From: Bacteroidota bacterium
Lineage (GTDB): Bacteria; Bacteroidota; Bacteroidia; Chitinophagales; Chitinophagaceae
Reading direction: 5' to 3'
DNA: 64,000 nucleotides
NCBI GenBank assembly: GCA_005882315.1
Contig: VBAR01000001.1
Location: forward strand, 1,127,736 to 1,191,735
Of the stretch, positions 57,313 to 64,000 are shown in pieces. Each line of letters opens with the position of its first letter. Position 1 is the first letter of the stretch. The notes under the pieces are model-generated. The model did not search any database, was not told where the DNA came from, and saw only the letters and a program-made list of their open reading frames with translations. The translations under genes and the position numbers were made by a program.

Positions 57313-59007
57313 ATGAACAGGCTACTTTTTATTGTTGTTTTGATTTTTGTTTCGCAGCTTTCGTTTGCCCAGAAAAAGAACAAATCAAAACAAAAGAATA
57401 CTGGTAATACAGTAATCACAAATCTCCAATCGCATATTACTTTTTTAGCAGATGATAAGCTGGAAGGAAGAAGAACCGGCACGAATGGTGAAAAAATGGC
57501 GATGGAATATATCAGCGGCCAGTTTCAGCAAGCGGGTCTGCTGGCAAAAGGAACAAGCAATTACTATCAAAGTTTTGAAGTAAATGAAGGAAAGCAAATT
57601 GATCCTTCAACTCATTTGCTGATCAATAATATTGATTTGAAAGTTGGTGGCGACTATTTTCCCCTTCCTTACTCGCCTGATGTAACAATGGAAGCATTGC
57701 CTTCTATTTCACTCCGCGAATCAGATATGCCCTGGTTTTTCGATTTAAAAGAAACGCTGGAAGAAAATAAAGTTAATCCTCATTTCGATCTTGAAGGATT
57801 TATAAAAACAAAAGCAGAGGAGGTAAAAAAGAAATCTGCTTCGGCTTTATTTATTTATAATTCGTCTGCTATTGACGATAAACTTGCTTTCAATGCTAAA
57901 GACCGTTCGGCACAACTATTAATCCCTGTTGTGTATGTTTCAAAATCTGCATCTGGTAAATTATTCAGAGATGCTGATGCGCCGCTCGATATAAATCTTA
58001 AAATAAAGATCACAGATAAAATAAGAACCGGCTCAAATGTGATTGGCTATATAAATAATAATGCTGTAAATACGGTCATACTCGGTGCACATTTCGACCA
58101 TTTGGGTTTTGGTGAAGACGGAAACTCGATGTTGCGTACGGGAGAAAAATTAATTCATAACGGCGCAGATGATAACGCAAGTGGCACGGCTGCGTTAATT
58201 GAGTTGGCAAAAATGATCACTGCCGGGTGTGCAGATAAAAAAGACAAAACATTGCTCAATAGCAATTACCTGCTTATTGCTTTCTCAGGCGAAGAACTTG
58301 GTCTGTATGGCTCAAAATATTTTACCGAAAACCCAACCATTGATTTAAAAAATGCCAACTACATGATAAATATGGATATGGTTGGGCGGTTAAATGACAG
58401 TAGTCACGCATTGACGGTTGGTGGTTATGGCACTTCTCCAAAATGGGGTGAATACTATGCTTCAACCTCACTGAAAGAAAAACAAGATTTTTTGTTTAAA
58501 TATGATTCAAGCGGTACTGGCCCAAGTGATCATACTTCTTTTTATAGAAAAGATATTCCTGTACTTTTCTTTTTTACAGGACTACATACAGATTATCATA
58601 AACCATCTGATGATGCTGATAGGATCAACTATGAAGGCGAATCTAAAATCATCAATCATATTTATTCCATCCTTTACAGCCTGAATAAAGAAAATCAGAA
58701 ACTGGTATTTACCAAAACCCGGGAGTCGCAGAGCACCGGCTCAATGCGCAGCATGAGTGTATCAATGGGTATTATGCCTGATTATACTTTCTCAGGTGCG
58801 GGAGTAAGATGTGATGGTGTAACAGATGGAAGACCTGCTCAAAAAGCAGGACTTAAAACCGGTGATATTATTTTACAAATTGGCGATTTCTCAATTACCT
58901 CTATGGATTCTTATATGCAAACACTTGGTAAGTTTAAAAAAGGCGACAAAACAAAAGTGAAATACAAAAGGGGAAATGAGACAGTAGAGGCAGATGTGCA
59001 GTTTTAA
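57313..59007 (+). CDS. Exported M28-family zinc peptidase with PDZ domain
   Basis: The 564-residue protein has a signal peptide (LLFIVVLIFVSQLSFAQ), a PA-like insertion (about 90-240) and the M28 core. Metal ligands are His in LGAHFDHLGFG (about 260), Asp in NGADDNASGTAAL (about 288), Glu pair in FSGEELGLYGSKYF (about 326), Asp in INMDMVGRL (about 355) and His in TGLHTDYHKPSDD (about 430). A C-terminal PDZ domain (about 480-564) is recognisable from GRPAQKAGLKTGDIILQIG. Such enzymes are aminopeptidases or carboxypeptidases in the periplasm. Confidence 0.94.
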   Translation: MNRLLFIVVLIFVSQLSFAQKKNKSKQKNTGNTVITNLQSHITFLADDKLEGRRTGTNGEKMAMEYISGQFQQAGLLAKGTSNYYQSFEVNEGKQIDPSTHLLINNIDLKVGGDYFPLPYSPDVTMEALPSISLRESDMPWFFDLKETLEENKVNPHFDLEGFIKTKAEEVKKKSASALFIYNSSAIDDKLAFNAKDRSAQLLIPVVYVSKSASGKLFRDADAPLDINLKIKITDKIRTGSNVIGYINNNAVNTVILGAHFDHLGFGEDGNSMLRTGEKLIHNGADDNASGTAALIELAKMITAGCADKKDKTLLNSNYLLIAFSGEELGLYGSKYFTENPTIDLKNANYMINMDMVGRLNDSSHALTVGGYGTSPKWGEYYASTSLKEKQDFLFKYDSSGTGPSDHTSFYRKDIPVLFFFTGLHTDYHKPSDDADRINYEGESKIINHIYSILYSLNKENQKLVFTKTRESQSTGSMRSMSVSMGIMPDYTFSGAGVRCDGVTDGRPAQKAGLKTGDIILQIGDFSITSMDSYMQTLGKFKKGDKTKVKYKRGNETVEADVQF

Positions 59008-59025
59008 TATACTAACTTAGACAGC

Positions 59026-59466
59026 ATGGCAACAAAGCTGATCCTGGATACTGATGGAATGACGGATGAATTTTTTGAAGACACCCGCCTGCTTGGTATA
59101 ATGGCCCCGGTAAAAGATTACCAGTTTGCCTGGCAGCTCAACCACCTGATGGGGATTGATTTCCGGATTAATAATGATATTGAGATACAGCTTAAACGTA
59201 AAGGAAGAAATTATTTTTTTGCTGTATATGATTTTCATGAGAGTACAGGAAGCCTGAGTCATTATCTATACAATAACAGGTTTGATGGGGAATATTTATT
59301 GCCAGAGTTCAAGCATCTTGATTTTCTCTGGCTCATGAAAGGCGATATAGTTGAAAATAATTTCTTGTTTGATTATATTACAACGATTAAAACGGCAACG
59401 GGAGTACAACTGGTGATGGAATTGACCAATGAAAAAATAAAGCATAAAGAACACCTGGTGTTTTGA
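59026..59466 (+). CDS. IPExxxVDY-family protein
   Basis: The 146-residue protein belongs to a small Bacteroidota-specific family named for a C-terminal motif; here it reads [16 protein letters not shown] at about 93-108. The N-terminal part ([18 protein letters not shown]) is also typical. The function is unknown. It sits 18 nt after the M28 gene and 31 nt before the pterin carbinolamine dehydratase gene, on the same strand, so the three may be co-transcribed. Confidence 0.85.
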   Translation: MATKLILDTDGMTDEFFEDTRLLGIMAPVKDYQFAWQLNHLMGIDFRINNDIEIQLKRKGRNYFFAVYDFHESTGSLSHYLYNNRFDGEYLLPEFKHLDFLWLMKGDIVENNFLFDYITTIKTATGVQLVMELTNEKIKHKEHLVF

Positions 59467-59497
59467 TCTGCACATTAATAACTCTCAAATCAATTTT

Positions 59498-59731
59498 ATG
59501 TGGGAAGAAAAAGATAATAAACTGTATAAAAAATTTGTCTTCAAAAATTTCAGCGAGGCTTTTGCCTTTATGACCCGTGTTGCCATTGAAGCTGAAAAGA
59601 TGGATCACCATCCTAATTGGAGCAATGTGTGGAATACAGTTGAAATTTGGTTGAATACACATAGTGCAGGCAATATTGTTACAGATAAAGATCATGCCCT
59701 GGCAAAAAAGATCGATTCATTATTATCCTGA
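59498..59731 (+). CDS. Pterin-4a-carbinolamine dehydratase (PCD/DCoH family)
   Basis: The enzyme dehydrates 4a-hydroxytetrahydrobiopterin, recycling the cofactor of aromatic amino-acid hydroxylases. The 77-residue chain has the catalytic core [19 protein letters not shown] (about 36-54), with the two consecutive His, and [19 protein letters not shown] toward the end. It is shorter than the roughly 100-residue typical form at the N-terminus but keeps the active-site residues. No hydroxylase gene is in the window. Confidence 0.92.
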   Translation: MWEEKDNKLYKKFVFKNFSEAFAFMTRVAIEAEKMDHHPNWSNVWNTVEIWLNTHSAGNIVTDKDHALAKKIDSLLS

Positions 59732-59742
59732 GCTATCGTTGA

Positions 59743-60660
59743 ATGCCTGCCGCCAGCACCATACTCATGATTCGTCCCGCTGCATTTGGTTTTAATGCTG
59801 AAACTGCGGTCAATAATTATTTTCAGAAAGATAAACCAGTTGATAAAAAAGTCATTCACCAAAATGCACTGAAAGAGTTTGACGCAATGGTGACTCTGTT
59901 AAAAGAATCGGGAGTTGATGTTTTTGTTATTGATGACACTACTGAGCCTGTAAAGCCTTCTGCTGTGTTTCCTAACAATTGGCTTAGCACATCACCTGAT
60001 GGCAAATTATTTATTTACCCAATGTATGCTGCAAACCGCCGCACAGAAAAGAGGGATGATATTCTAAAATTAATTGCCGAAAAATTTAAAATAACAGATG
60101 TACAGGATTGGACAGAGCTTGAAGCAGAGGGAAGGTTTCTTGAAGGAACCGGCAGTATGGTAATGGATCATGATAACAAACTAATTTACGCCTCTATTTC
60201 AGAAAGAACGAACCCAGCCGCATTAGAAAAATTCGTAACCGCCAATGATTATTCCGCTGTCGTTTTTATTGCTAAGGACAAAGATGGCAATCCTGTTTAT
60301 CACACTAATGTTGTGATGACATTGAGTGAAAAATTCTGTGTATTATGTGAAGAGGCAATTGAAGAAGAGTGGGAGCTGATCGCTGTAAAACAATTACTGG
60401 AAAGTACAGAGCATGAAATCATTCCCATCACCCGTGAACAGATGTATTCGTTTGCAGGCAATATGCTGGAAGTAAAAAACAGCTCAGGCGAAAACATCTT
60501 AATTCTCAGCCACGCTGCTTTTAATATCCTGACCAGGGAGCAAAAAGAAAAGTTGGAGTCTTATGATAAATTGCTGCCGATAGCCATTCCGACTATTGAA
60601 GCTGTTGAAGGTGGAAGCGTACGATGTATGATGGCAGAAATATTTCTTCCTAAAAAGTAA
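59743..60660 (+). CDS. ctlX: Arginine-deiminase-like amidinohydrolase, CtlX type
   Basis: The 305 residues follow the guanidine-modifying fold with the CtlX (citrulline utilization hydrolase) signature set: MIRPAAFGFN, FPNNWLSTSPDG (about 85), EGRFLEGTGSMVMDH (about 130), the catalytic His in VYHTNVVM (about 187) and the C-terminal nucleophile Cys in GGSVRCMMAE (about 295). CtlX is thought to hydrolyse citrulline to ornithine; the exact substrate here is inferred from the family. It is the last gene of a plus-strand run and ends 11 nt after the PCD gene begins its gap, with no clear terminator. Confidence 0.88.
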   Translation: MPAASTILMIRPAAFGFNAETAVNNYFQKDKPVDKKVIHQNALKEFDAMVTLLKESGVDVFVIDDTTEPVKPSAVFPNNWLSTSPDGKLFIYPMYAANRRTEKRDDILKLIAEKFKITDVQDWTELEAEGRFLEGTGSMVMDHDNKLIYASISERTNPAALEKFVTANDYSAVVFIAKDKDGNPVYHTNVVMTLSEKFCVLCEEAIEEEWELIAVKQLLESTEHEIIPITREQMYSFAGNMLEVKNSSGENILILSHAAFNILTREQKEKLESYDKLLPIAIPTIEAVEGGSVRCMMAEIFLPKK

Positions 60661-61063
60661 TTTTTGCTCCAACTGTTGCATAAAACATTTCTTTCCACTT
60701 TCTGATAGATCAGGTCGCCCCTCAACTAAGGATTAAAAGGATAACACAAATAAATTTAGATTTCATGGTTTACGGTTGAGTTAAAAAAGGGGGCTATTCA
60801 TAAATCACTCTACCATGCACCCCACTTCATAGCTCACATAAAAACGGGCCTTACATCGTTATTGTTTTTTTTCTTCCGCTGCTACTTTAGCTTCCGACCT
60901 AACAGATAGGAAAGGATTAAAAAGGTTTAACGCAGAATATATTTTTTAAGTAATCGGAATTTTACTTTCCTGAAAGACATTTGTCATTTTTTTGTTTAAT
61001 GTCGCAACACCTCAAGTCTGGCAAAATCTTTGCCAACCTCTATGACAATAAAAAACCCTATTT
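60661..61063. other. 403-bp intergenic region between ctlX and the barrel gene
   Basis: No coding frame of any length or RNA gene is visible. The right half is AT-rich with several T and A tracts and ends with a short inverted repeat at 61020-61034. Confidence 0.6.
61020..61034. repeat. Short inverted repeat GGCAAA-ATC-TTTGCC
   Basis: A perfect 6+3+6 inverted repeat 29 nt before the ATG of the barrel gene. The TTTG in the right half lacks the preceding TAnn, so it is a weak -7 at best. It could be an operator. Confidence 0.4.
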
Positions 61064-61753
61064 ATGATTAAAAAGATTTCTTTTCTTATTTTATCACTCC
61101 CTGTTTTATATTCTGTTCATGCACAAAATTCATCCGCTTTTTTAAAAGGCGGAGTAAATCTTGCAAATATTTCATTCAATGAAAATGGAAATATTGATGA
61201 TGCGAATATGTTAGTATCATTTCATGCAGGCATACAAGGGGATTTTCCGATTGCTTCGTTTTTATCCTTACAGCCCGGGGTCTTTGTAACAGGTAAGGGT
61301 TCAAAAACACAGGCCGGTAATACAAGTGATGCTAATTATTACAGGGCTACAACAAATCCCATCTATCTTGAAGTACCGCTCAATCTCGTTTTTAAAGCTC
61401 CATTAGAAAAGGATGTAAAATTTTTTGCAGGTGCAGGTCCTTATGCTGCGGTAGGTATTGCGGGCAAAAGGAAAGCGGAGGGAAAAATATTTGGTGTAGC
61501 CTTCAGCAGTGATGATAATATTGAATTTTCAAATGATGACCCCACAACTTCTGGTGAAGAAGGTGCTGGCTTTGGCATTTTGAAAAGATTTGATTACGGT
61601 TTAAACGGTACTGCTGGCATTGAAGGAAAGCACATGCTCTTTTCCGTTAATTATGGATTAGGGCTTGCAAAACTTCAATCAGGAACGAACAGTAACACAG
61701 ACGAGCAAAACAAACATCGTGTGCTAAGCTTTACAGTAGGATTTCGGTTATGA
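61064..61753 (+). CDS. Outer-membrane beta-barrel protein (PorT-like)
   Basis: The 229-residue protein has a signal peptide (FLILSLPVLYSVHAQ) followed by alternating strands typical of the small OMP beta-barrel families in Bacteroidota: FLKGGVNLANISF, VSFHAGIQGDFPIASFLS, LQPGVFVTGKGSK, YLEVPLNLVFK, FFAGAGPYAAVGIAGKR, and a final strand HRVLSFTVGFRL ending in an aromatic/Leu. This pattern suggests an eight-stranded barrel. No specific function is assigned. It shares a terminator with convergent selD. Confidence 0.88.
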   Translation: MIKKISFLILSLPVLYSVHAQNSSAFLKGGVNLANISFNENGNIDDANMLVSFHAGIQGDFPIASFLSLQPGVFVTGKGSKTQAGNTSDANYYRATTNPIYLEVPLNLVFKAPLEKDVKFFAGAGPYAAVGIAGKRKAEGKIFGVAFSSDDNIEFSNDDPTTSGEEGAGFGILKRFDYGLNGTAGIEGKHMLFSVNYGLGLAKLQSGTNSNTDEQNKHRVLSFTVGFRL

Positions 61754-61763
61754 TGTTTGTTTT

Positions 61764-61798
61764 AAATAATAATGCAGTCAAGGGCTGCATTATTATTT
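61764..61798. terminator. Bidirectional terminator between the barrel gene and selD
   Basis: AAATAATAATGCAG and CTGCATTATTATTT form a 14-bp perfect stem around a 7-nt loop, with T runs on the outside in both directions. The stem is followed by TTTT on the plus strand. Confidence 0.88.
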
Positions 61799-62875
61799 TT
61801 ATTTTACAAAAATTATTTTCTCGTCTTGCTTTTTTAATACTCCTACGGGTGTAATAAATTCTTTCAGATTGTTTTCTATAAGCAACGTTTCTATACTTGC
61901 AATAGCATCGGGTTTTACGCTTATTAATAACCCGCCATTTGTTTGCGGATCGGGTAATAAAGTAAATGCCTCCATTACATTTACTCCTTTTTCAAATTTT
62001 ACTTTATCGCTATAGCTGCTCCAGTTTCTTGTAGTAGCATCAGGGAATATACGTTGGCTTATATATTCTTTCACTCCTGCAGCAACGGGAAGTTTGTCAT
62101 AATAAATTTCTGCGCTTAAACCGCTGCCCTCAACCATTTCAATTAAATGTCCTAGCAATCCAAACCCGGTTATATCTGTCATCGCTGTTACTCCTTCTAT
62201 TTTTCCAAGTTTTTCGCCAATCTTATTCAATGAACAAAGTTGGTTTATCATTACCGGTAAATGTTCTTCTTTCAGCAATCCTCTTTTTTGTGCAGTAGAT
62301 AATATACCAACACCAAGGGGTTTGGTAATAAATAATACATCTCCTTCCTGTGCAGTGTTATTTCTTTTTAAATTTTCTATCGGTACGATTCCTGTTACAG
62401 CTAAACCAAAGATCGGTTCCGGAGAATCAATACTATGCCCACCAGCCAACGGAATTCCCGCTTCAGCACAAATTGTTCTTCCTCCTTCAATAACCCGTTG
62501 TGCTATTTCAGAAGAAAGTTTTTCAACCGGCCAGCCGAGTATTGCAATTGCCATTAATGGTTTTCCTCCCATAGCATACACATCGCTGATAGAGTTGGCT
62601 GCAGCTATCCTTCCGAAATCAAAAGCATCATCTACAATTGGCATAAAAAAATCAGTGGTAGATATTAATGCCATTCCGTTTCCCAGGTCATAGGCCGCGG
62701 CATCGTCTTTACTGCTGTTACCAACAAGCAGATTTTTATTATCTGGCAATGCGATATTGCTTTTTAATATTTCATCCAACACTTTGGGGGCAATCTTGCA
62801 TCCACATCCTGCGCCATGGGAATATTGTGTAAGTTTGATTGAGTTTGAAGCCAGAAGTTCAGAGTCGGGAGTCAT
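61799..62875 (-). CDS. selD: Selenide, water dikinase
   Basis: SelD makes selenophosphate from selenide and ATP, for selenocysteine or 2-selenouridine. The 358 residues have the catalytic segment SHGAGCGCKIAPKVL (about 19-33), with the active-site Cys (not selenocysteine) and Lys. The ATP-binding segments are DDAAAYDLGNG, TTDFFMPIVDD and NSISDVYAMGGKPLMAI (about 95-111). GGHSIDSPEPIFGLAVTG and TDITGFGLLGHLIEM follow. A -7 element lies 21 nt upstream. No selA, selB or mnmH is in the window. Confidence 0.96.
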   Translation of the reverse strand: MTPDSELLASNSIKLTQYSHGAGCGCKIAPKVLDEILKSNIALPDNKNLLVGNSSKDDAAAYDLGNGMALISTTDFFMPIVDDAFDFGRIAAANSISDVYAMGGKPLMAIAILGWPVEKLSSEIAQRVIEGGRTICAEAGIPLAGGHSIDSPEPIFGLAVTGIVPIENLKRNNTAQEGDVLFITKPLGVGILSTAQKRGLLKEEHLPVMINQLCSLNKIGEKLGKIEGVTAMTDITGFGLLGHLIEMVEGSGLSAEIYYDKLPVAAGVKEYISQRIFPDATTRNWSSYSDKVKFEKGVNVMEAFTLLPDPQTNGGLLISVKPDAIASIETLLIENNLKEFITPVGVLKKQDEKIIFVK

Positions 62876-62896
62876 TAATATATTAGCTTATTTTCC

Positions 62897-62904
62897 CAAA
62901 GTTA
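62897..62904 (-). promoter_or_regulatory. Promoter -7 element TAACTTTG of selD
   Basis: Perfect TAnnTTTG on the minus strand, 21 nt before the ATG at 62875. A TTG is 15 nt further upstream, closer than usual. Confidence 0.45.
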
Positions 62905-62999
62905 ACAGATGCTTTGAGGCAATTAGTCTTTTAATATTTCAAATATTTTATCTATGCGGGTTTTCTGATGCTGAAATGAAGGGTAGGGCCAGTCTAAAC

Positions 63000-64000
63000 T
63001 TATTTTTTCCTTTTCAAAACAATTGCTGAGTTCTTCTTGTAATCGGCGCTGAAGCGTACGTTATGTCTTTCTTCTCCATCGATTACAACCAGCAATCCTG
63101 TATTAGGTGGATAAATTCCAAGGTTCTCTGCATATAAGACAATATTAGCCTGGAAGTCTCCTGCAGGAATATAGATCGTCTTTTTAAAAGCTGATGTTTT
63201 CAAACATTGTTTAGCAACAATCACTTCTCCGTTCAACAGCACACTAACTGTGTCTCCGTCTACCTCACCATTATCATATAACGCCAGCACCAAACTGTCC
63301 GATGTAAAGTTTATTTCCTGCGGCTTATCAAATTCACGTTCTGCAACTGCTTTTGCAGCGTCTGTATTGAGAACCGGTACATTTGTTTTTACTGGTACTG
63401 ATGTTGTCAGTGGCGATTGTTTTATTCCCTGCTCCGCCACAGGCACCGTAGTTTTCACCAAAGCAGGGGGCTTATTTGTTGTTGTTTCCAGGTAACCTGT
63501 TTGCTGATTGATTTGAGGTATCTCCGCATTTTGTTTTTCCTGGTTAACTGCTGTTTTCTTCGTCTCTGTTTTTACCGCAGCCACTTCTGTGCTTTTTATA
63601 TTTTTAGTATCAACATACACAGGCTGCTTATTCGAGTTCGGTTCTGGTTGTGCAATTTGTTTTTCTGTATTAATAGCCGTCTTCTTCTCTTCTACTTTTA
63701 TCTCGACCATTTCTGCGCTGGTTCGGTTACTTGTATTGATCTGTATTGGCTCTTTTGATACCGATGTTTTTGAATCGCCGACAACCTGTTTCTCCAGCGC
63801 CACATCTGTTCTCTTTTCTTCAGGGATTATTTCAATCATCGGTTGTGCTGTTTTGTTGGATGTATTTACAGCTGCTTCCGGTTTTCCTGTTGCTGATGCA
63901 AGATTATTTTTTTCCTTCTCGGCTACAACGAGGCTTTTCAAAAATTCCTGTTTGAATGAATTATCGTTTGATGCAATCGTTTCTTTTTCTTTTTTCCATT
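63000..64000 (-). CDS. Repeat-rich protein with conserved C-terminal domain, 5' end missing
   Basis: The reading frame stays open to the right edge; the in-frame TTG at 63939-63941 is not a convincing start, because codons upstream (reading WKKEKETIASNDNSFKQ) continue in the same frame without a stop. The visible 333 residues have a Lys/Glu/Thr-rich part in which a motif of about 40 residues recurs three to four times (variants of EEKKTAxNxEKQ and xxxVDTxN), then a globular C-terminal domain of about 105 residues (NFTSDSLVLALYDNGEVDGD, LLNGEVIVAKQ, LLVVIDGEERHNV). I do not recognise a named family. Repeats plus a beta-rich end suggest a surface or periplasmic protein, but the N-terminus is needed to tell. 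Confidence 0.8.
   Translation of the reverse strand, partial: WKKEKETIASNDNSFKQEFLKSLVVAEKEKNNLASATGKPEAAVNTSNKTAQPMIEIIPEEKRTDVALEKQVVGDSKTSVSKEPIQINTSNRTSAEMVEIKVEEKKTAINTEKQIAQPEPNSNKQPVYVDTKNIKSTEVAAVKTETKKTAVNQEKQNAEIPQINQQTGYLETTTNKPPALVKTTVPVAEQGIKQSPLTTSVPVKTNVPVLNTDAAKAVAEREFDKPQEINFTSDSLVLALYDNGEVDGDTVSVLLNGEVIVAKQCLKTSAFKKTIYIPAGDFQANIVLYAENLGIYPPNTGLLVVIDGEERHNVRFSADYKKNSAIVLKRKK

Overview
The window is AT-rich chromosomal DNA from a Bacteroidota bacterium, most likely of the Chitinophagaceae. The evidence is the run of TAnnTTTG promoter -7 elements with poor Shine-Dalgarno sequences, the fused E1 alpha/beta dehydrogenase, an OMP_b-brl_3-type TonB receptor, an IPExxxVDY-family protein, a CtlX-type hydrolase, a PadR/PspC pair and Rho with a long N-terminal insertion. 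There is no rRNA, transposase, integrase, prophage or CRISPR array, and codon and base use look even throughout, so this is largely vertically inherited core genome. One tRNA gene (Phe, GAA) is present.

Layout. 1-7250 (minus): N-terminal part of a D-aminoacylase-like amidohydrolase, a small hypothetical protein, a fused branched-chain-type 2-oxoacid dehydrogenase E1, an M16 protease paralogue lacking its zinc motif, and RecQ. 7581-12400 (plus): kdsD, an S41 lipoprotein protease, manC, then a polB-type 3'-5' exonuclease and a Rid-family protein. 12605-15700 (plus): a compact cassette of a SET-domain protein, a Ddl-like ATP-grasp enzyme, and a protein that fuses both domain types. 15782-25270 (minus): TonB-linked barrel protein, SWIM-SNF2 helicase, ComB, SRPBCC protein, gcvT. 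25390-31247: DUF4440-PadR-PspC cluster, DUF3089 lipoprotein, lone ExbD, double UspA. 31319-38466 (minus): two tandem exported TPR-CHAT proteins. 38685-45852: asnS and rho (divergent), active M16 protease, tRNA-Phe, feoB. 45854-55183: class A beta-lactamase-like hydrolase and M20 amidohydrolase, chromate transporter, nadD, feoA, ybeY, mnmG, PIF1-like helicase. 55367-64000: psuK-psuG, M28 peptidase with PDZ, IPExxxVDY protein, pterin carbinolamine dehydratase, ctlX, barrel protein, selD, and a repeat-rich protein that runs off the right edge.

How the genes work together. Most are independent housekeeping units. kdsD and manC supply sugar-nucleotide precursors for surface polysaccharide. psuK and psuG form a pseudouridine catabolic pair. 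The PadR-PspC cluster looks like an envelope-stress unit. feoA and feoB are both present but separated. The most novel region is the SET / ATP-grasp / ATP-grasp-SET cassette, which combines ligase and methyltransferase chemistry with no recognisable substrate gene. Second is the TPR-CHAT pair, whose protease ends are nearly identical while their repeat arrays differ widely (about 20 versus 7 TPR units). A parS-like 13-bp inverted repeat lies just before the mnmG promoter.

Limits: all calls rest on reading motifs by eye, without database searches. Residue positions are approximate. Promoter calls rest on sequence match only.
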